Source: Comamonas sp. KCTC 72670 (lineage in GTDB: Bacteria; Myxococcota; Myxococcia; Myxococcales; Myxococcaceae). From it: a DNA stretch of 64,000 nt. Position 1 is the stretch's first letter. Each line of letters opens with the position of its first letter. Positions 62,901 to 64,000 of this stretch are shown in pieces. Below the pieces are notes generated by a model that saw nothing but the letters and a program-made list of their open reading frames with translations, made no database searches and had not been told where the DNA came from. Where the stretch lies: assembly GCA_014656495.1 (NCBI GenBank), contig BNCN01000013.1, positions 183,686 through 247,685 on the forward strand, in the 5' to 3' direction. Both the position numbers and the translations under genes were made by a program.

Positions 62901-64000
62901 GTGCGCCAACTGATTCGCGCGGCAGTTCAGCTCGCCATACGTCAGTCGCTGGCCCTCGTACTCCACCGCTACCGCATCTGGCGTCCGTGACACCTGCGCT
63001 TCAAACAACTCGCCCAACGACTTCTCTCGCGGGTAGTCCGTCGCAGAGCCACTCCACATCTGAAGCAACTGCTGCTCATCTGCCTCCATCAGCGGCAGCT
63101 CACCGAGTCGCGTCTCCGGCTTCGAAACCGCCGCCTCCGCAAGCACTCTCAAGTGCCTCAGCAGCCGCTCCACCGTCTCCGGCTCGAACAGGTCGCTGTT
63201 GTACTCCAGCGCTCCCGACAGGCCTCCCTCGCTCGTCTCCCCCACTCCCAGCGTCAGCTCGAACTTCGACGTCCTCCCCGCTGACTCCGCCGCCTCCACC
63301 TTCAGCCCCGGTAGGCTCACTTCCCCTCCCGGTGCGTTCTGCAGCACCAGCATCACCTGGAAGAGCGGACTTCGGCTCATGTCCCTCTCCGGCTCCAACT
63401 CCTCCACCACTCTCTCGAATGGCACTTCCTGGTGCGCGTACGCTCCCAGCGTCACCTCTCTCGCCTCCCTCACCAACTCCCGGAAGCTCTTCCCTCCCTC
63501 CACCTTCCCCCTCAACACCAGCGTGTTGACGAAGAAGCCAATCAATCCCTCCGTCTCTCCCCTCGTCCGGTTCGCGATGGCCGTTCCCACACAAACCTCT
63601 TCCTGCCTCGCGTACCTCGACAGCACCACCTGGAATGCCGCCAGCAGCACCATGAAGGGCGTGGCTCCTTCACTCTGCGCCAGCGCCTTCACCTCGCCCC
63701 ACAGCCCCTTCGGCCACTCCAGCCCCTTCGTCCCGCCTCGGTACGTCTGCACCGCCGGCCTCGGCTTGTCCGTCGGCAACTCCAGCGCCGCAGGTGCCCC
63801 CTCCAACGCCCTCCTCCAGTACCCCAGCTGCTCCTCCAGCACCTCCCCCTGCAGCCACTCCCTCTGCCACACCGCGTAGTCCGCGTACTGCACCGCCAAC
63901 TCTGGCAGCGGCGACGCCTTCCCCTCGCTGAAGGCCCCGTACAGCGCCACCAACTCCTTCACCAGAATCCCCATCGACCAGCCGTCCGACACGATGTGGT
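50952..64000 (-). CDS. Nonribosomal peptide synthetase, C-terminal modules with thioesterase (5' truncated by window)
   Basis: About 4,350 residues are visible; the frame is open to the window edge, where it enters inside the HHIVSDGW motif of a condensation domain. Approximate domains in order: C1 (partial) 64000-63075, A1 63040-61545, T1 61500-61310, C2 61245-59930, A2 59870-58385, T2 58335-58145, C3 58080-56745, A3 56700-55200, T3 55160-54965, C4 54890-53545, A4 53510-52025, T4 51985-51800, TE 51750-50960. All complete C domains have HHIVxDGW (LCL type); there are no epimerisation domains. T domains carry GGHSLL with the phosphopantetheine Ser. TE has GWSLGG and GDHHS. Hand-read codes are DALWLGGTFK for A1, A2 and A3 (valine-like) and DLFNNALTYK for A4 (reported for alanine). 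The TE releases or cyclises the peptide. Confidence 0.95.
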   Translation of the reverse strand, partial: HIVSDGWSMGILVKELVALYGAFSEGKASPLPELAVQYADYAVWQREWLQGEVLEEQLGYWRRALEGAPAALELPTDKPRPAVQTYRGGTKGLEWPKGLWGEVKALAQSEGATPFMVLLAAFQVVLSRYARQEEVCVGTAIANRTRGETEGLIGFFVNTLVLRGKVEGGKSFRELVREAREVTLGAYAHQEVPFERVVEELEPERDMSRSPLFQVMLVLQNAPGGEVSLPGLKVEAAESAGRTSKFELTLGVGETSEGGLSGALEYNSDLFEPETVERLLRHLRVLAEAAVSKPETRLGELPLMEADEQQLLQMWSGSATDYPREKSLGELFEAQVSRTPDAVAVEYEGQRLTYGELNCRANQLAHHLKAMGVGPEVRVGLCVERSLELVVSVLGILKAGGVYVPLDATYPQERLRWMVHDADVKAFVGQHSLNRSLRLADGTPIVSVDTEWDALIAGQPESNPGPCVCGENLAYVMFTSGSTGKPKGVGVPHRAVSRLVLETDFARFGPEEVWLQLAPISFDASTLELWGALLHGAKLVVYPAGTPSLEELGRKLGEAEVTSLWLTAALFEQMQARQPQALAKVKQLLAGGDALPVARVKERLAAGRVLINGYGPTENTTFSSTYRMEKPEDVGATVSIGRPVPNTTTYVLDAQFNPAPVGVPGELYLGGDGLAVGYVGRPELTAERFVPSPFGDGERLYRTGDVVRWLGNGTLEFLGRADTQVKVRGYRIDPGEIEAALAAHPGVNEAVVVAREDGAEGKRLVAYVTAQADAKLDSSALRAHVKQRLPEYMVPSAYVVLDELPLTPNGKIDRKALPSPWSGERTAGSGYEAPRTPTEELLAAIYSQVLGVERIGLTDNFFELGGHSLLATQAVSRIRGTFGVELPLRELFEAATLAALAERVDRVVRSGGGVIAPPLKARADGSLVLPPSFAQQRLWLLDRMAPGSASYNVPAVLRVEGLLDADVLQRSFEGLVRRHEALRTTFSHRDGMPVQVISAEAPRVFRQVEISSTQEATQLAALEAHQPFDLESGPLLRVTLIRLSEQEHVLVLVMHHIVADGWSMDILVREVAALYEAFSHGRASPLPALPVQYPDYAVWQRDWLQGEVLEAQLAYWRRQLSGASTALGLPTDRPRPPVQSFRGGHLDHHWPKSLWTRVKALAHREGATPFMVLLAAYQVLLSRYAGQDDVSVGSPIAGRTHGETEGLIGFFANMLVLRAKVKPEDRFLDLLRQMRETTLGAYAHQEVPFEKLVEELQPERDLSRSPLFQVTLTLQNTPATTVTLQDGLRLSGMASEGKTSKFELSLVLQEVPDGAVAAANYNSDLFEAETVDRLLRHLQVLLEAAVNAPQTRLGALPLMGREEQQRLVDAWSGAVAEYPREKSLAALFEAQVSRTPDAVAVEYQGERLTYGELNRRANQLAHHLRALGVGPEVRVGLCVERSLELVVSVLGILKAGGVYVPLDASYPLERLAWMKREAGVAVLVAQERLADEVASGSELVVSVDTEWDALIATQPESNPVPCVGGENLAYVMFTSGSTGRPKGVGVPHRAVSRLVLGTDFARFGPEEVWLQLAPISFDASTLEVWGALLHGAKLVVYPAGTPSLEQLGRKLEEAEVTSLWLTAALFEQMQARQPQALAKVKQLLAGGDALPVARVKERLAAGQVLINGYGPTENTTFSATYRMEKPEDVGATVSIGRPVPNTTTYVLDAQFNPAPVGVPGELYVGGDGLAVGYVGRPELTAERFVPSPFGDGERLYRTGDVVRWLGNGTLEFLGRADTQVKVRGYRIEPGEVEAALATHPGVNEAVVVAREDGAEGKRLVAYVTAQEGAEVEASALRSHVKQRLPEYMVPSAYVVLEALPLTPNGKVDRKALPVPEAQRVDAERFDAPRTATEKKLASIFAEVLHVERVGVDGDFFDLGGHSLLATQLVSRVRESFQVELPLRDVFESPTVERLARRLESADPTPSALEAPPLRRASRERALPLSFAQQRLWFLDQMESGGAFYNVPVAVRLRGALDSRALERSFDALVRRHESLRTTFQARGGTPVQVVSDATDIRLDVVDLRPWLEAERSIEARRIADAEALRPFNLETGPLLRATLVRKGEEEHELVVVMHHIVSDGWSMGILVKELVALYGAFSEGKASPLPELPVQYADYAVWQREWLQGEVLEEQLGYWRRVLEGAPAALELPTDKPRPAVQSYRGGTKGLEWPKGLWGEVKALAQSEGATPFMVLLAAFQVVLSRYARQEEVCVGTAIANRTRGETEGLIGFFVNTLVLRGKVEGGKSFRELVREAREVTLGAYAHQEVPFERVVEELEPERDMSRSPLFQVMLVLQNAPGGEVSLPGLKVEAAESAGRTSKFELTLGVGETSEGGLSGALEYNSDLFEPETVERLLRHLRVLAEAAVSKPETRLGELPLMEADEQQRLQSWSGRTTDYPRDVSLNVLFERQVTRTPHAVAVEYEGERLTYDELNRRANQLAHHLKAKGVGPEVRVGLCVERSLELVVSVLGILKAGGVYVPLDASYPAERLTWMARESGVKLWVGQHALLLNTGLGGADHAVSVDTEWDALIARQPESNLGGGTGGESLAYVMFTSGSTGKPKGVGVPHRAVSRLVLGTDFAHFGPEEVWLQLAPISFDASTLELWGALLHGSKLVVYPAGTPSLEELGRKLGEAGVTSLWLTAALFEQMQARQPQALAKVKQLLAGGDALPVARVKERLASGQVLINGYGPTENTTFSSTYRLEKPEDVGATVSIGRPVPNTTTYVLDAQLNPAPVGVPGELYVGGDGLAVGYVGRPELTAERFVPSPFGDGERLYRTGDVVRWLGNGTLEFLGRADTQVKVRGYRIEPGEIEAALAAHPGVNEAVVVAREDGAEGKRLVAYVTPRDDAWPDADHLREHLRQRLPAYMVPSAFVSLKALPLTPNGKVDRKALPAPDAERLAAGVYLPPRTEAEKKLAAIFEGVLRIERVGLGADFFALGGHSLLATQLVSRIREELGVELSLREVFESPSVDRLALRLVRTDGTARPSGTPLLVRVPRDRPLPLSFAQQRLWFLAQLEPSSTVYNVPASVWLNGPLNVEALKQSFEALVLRHESLRTTFKVQDGAPVQVIDARGDVRLDVVDLRTLPTLQREAEAQRLAQEASQRPFDLERGPLLRIALLIVSDQEHLLVLVMHHIVSDGWSMGRLVDEMGQLYAAFSQGHAPLLPELPLQYADYAVWQREWLQGEVLEAQLGYWSRQLAGAPRLLELPTDRPRPAVQSLEGAIVPFALGRELSDAVRALGHQEGATAFMVLLAAFQAVLARYSGQEDVCVGSPIAGRTRAETEGLIGFFVNTLVLRTRLDGNPSFRELLARVREVTLGAYSHQDVPFERLVEALRAERSLSHSPLFQVMLTFDSTPGAAGPSAPHAHQALSPVSVEHHVSRFDLTLGFTEGRDGFAGGLEYATALFERATVERLLGHLKALLTAAVEAPDRPVFELPLLDPSEQRRVLVEWNDTGAGGPADACIHTLIERQVAASPDAVAVVAGDTSLTYRELDHRASLLAVRLRGLGVGPEVRVGVCAERNADLLVAVLGILKAGGAYVPLDPAYPRRRLAFMLEDAKPRVLVGQRALLEGLPPVDAARVALDTAWTAAPSGVAARAGAAPDHLAYVLFTSGSTGRPKGVALEHRSAVAFLRWTARTFSQQEMAGVLASTSLNFDLSVFELFAPLTRGGTVVLARNALELPTLPAARRVTLINTVPSAMAELVRANAVPESVRAVNLAGEPLPGTLVEAIHAAAPGVQRVLNLYGPTEDTTYSTWAEALRGASREPTVGRPLDGTRAYVLDAFGQPVPQGVAGELYLGGAGLARGYVDRPELTAERFVPDAFSQQPGARLYRTGDRVRWLPGGELQYLGRIDAQVKVRGFRIELGEVEATLRRHPAIRDAVVLAREDGGGGRRLVAYVVAQQGRVLDTVEARSFVKEQLPDFMVPSAFLTLDALPLTPNGKVDRAALPVPEVLRAAEGRADVAPRDTLEWVLAGIWEELLGVGPIGIHSNFFELGGHSLLAMRLVSRIRERLGRSLPVVTLFQAGTLEELAERLRQTPARLSPVVTLNGGGSRRPSFFVHPVSGTVLPYLELSRRLGADQPFYALQSPGLEDADAPLETVEAMAACYVAAMREVQPAGPYRLGGWSLGGVIAFEMARQLEQQGERVEQLLLIDAYAFDQRPPEPVGAEWMAARFVEFTSQVLGLPLPERTADEALPGEASQLAQLLEQARRAGALPKGVELEQLHALYRVYASNLRALWRYTPGRYGGRVSLLRASQTRVPTGADGGWAALAEGGVEVAEAAGDHHSVLKAPAVDVVVAMLKRHGDA
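56732..57658 (-). repeat. NRPS C3 segment, near-identical copy of C1
   Basis: By eye this stretch differs from 63074-64000 at only a few scattered bases (offset 6,342 bases, exactly two modules) over the roughly 500 bases compared closely. It covers the latter two-thirds of a condensation domain. Other C domains in the gene are clearly more diverged. Confidence 0.8.
63074..64000 (-). repeat. NRPS C1 segment, near-identical copy of C3
   Basis: Partner of the copy at 56732-57658. The repeat probably continues beyond the window edge. Its minus strand is unusually purine-rich (many AGG, GAG and GGG codons), unlike C2 and C4. Confidence 0.8.

Overview
The window is a high-GC chromosomal segment with dense coding, many lipoprotein signal peptides, frequent 4-base and 8-base gene overlaps and a very large NRPS gene. 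With a SitA-like lipoprotein toxin, a fungalysin and many small myxobacterial-type lipoproteins, it most resembles a fruiting myxobacterium of the Myxococcus/Corallococcus/Pyxidicoccus group. That assignment is inference; no rRNA or tRNA is present to anchor it.

Left part (1-21 kb): a partial Gfo/Idh/MocA oxidoreductase, two unrecognised proteins, and a lipoprotein joining a degenerate SGNH-hydrolase fold to an Asp-box propeller, divergent from a P1B-5 metal ATPase with a C-terminal hemerythrin-like domain. Next is a complete nine-gene N-ATPase operon read leftward in the order atpDCQRBEFAG, almost every junction overlapping. After it come an alcohol dehydrogenase remnant, a TreT-like trehalose glycosyltransferase, a small isoprenoid operon (polyprenyl diphosphate synthase, GbsR/MarR regulator, gamma-glutamylcyclotransferase-like protein) with a perfect palindrome in its promoter region, and an MFS transporter. 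Two non-coding stretches (about 2.8-3.2 kb and 16.2-16.6 kb) share an unexplained set of interspersed short repeats.

Middle part (21-47 kb): a secreted M36 metalloprotease, a TlpA-like thioredoxin lipoprotein, and a 12-kb heavy-metal efflux cluster: two adaptor/RND pump pairs sharing one TolC-type channel, plus three small exported Cys-rich proteins. One of these is a free-standing copy of the Cys/His domain found at the N-terminus of the first adaptor. Then come a DUF2277 protein, a lipoprotein toxin (Tox-REase-5) with its Imm52 immunity gene, an isochorismatase-like hydrolase, a chemoreceptor, an AAC(3)-I-type acetyltransferase, a metallo-beta-lactamase-fold hydrolase, a Gdx/SugE guanidinium exporter, an outer-membrane barrel, a multipass membrane protein and a formylglycine-generating enzyme.

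Right part (47-64 kb): an M19-dipeptidase-like lipoprotein, a propeller lipoprotein, and the 3' end of an NRPS gene read leftward out of the window edge. The visible part encodes (partial C)-A-T, C-A-T, C-A-T, C-A-T-TE. The first three A domains share one specificity code (valine-like by manual reading); the fourth differs. The first and third C domains are nearly identical in DNA.
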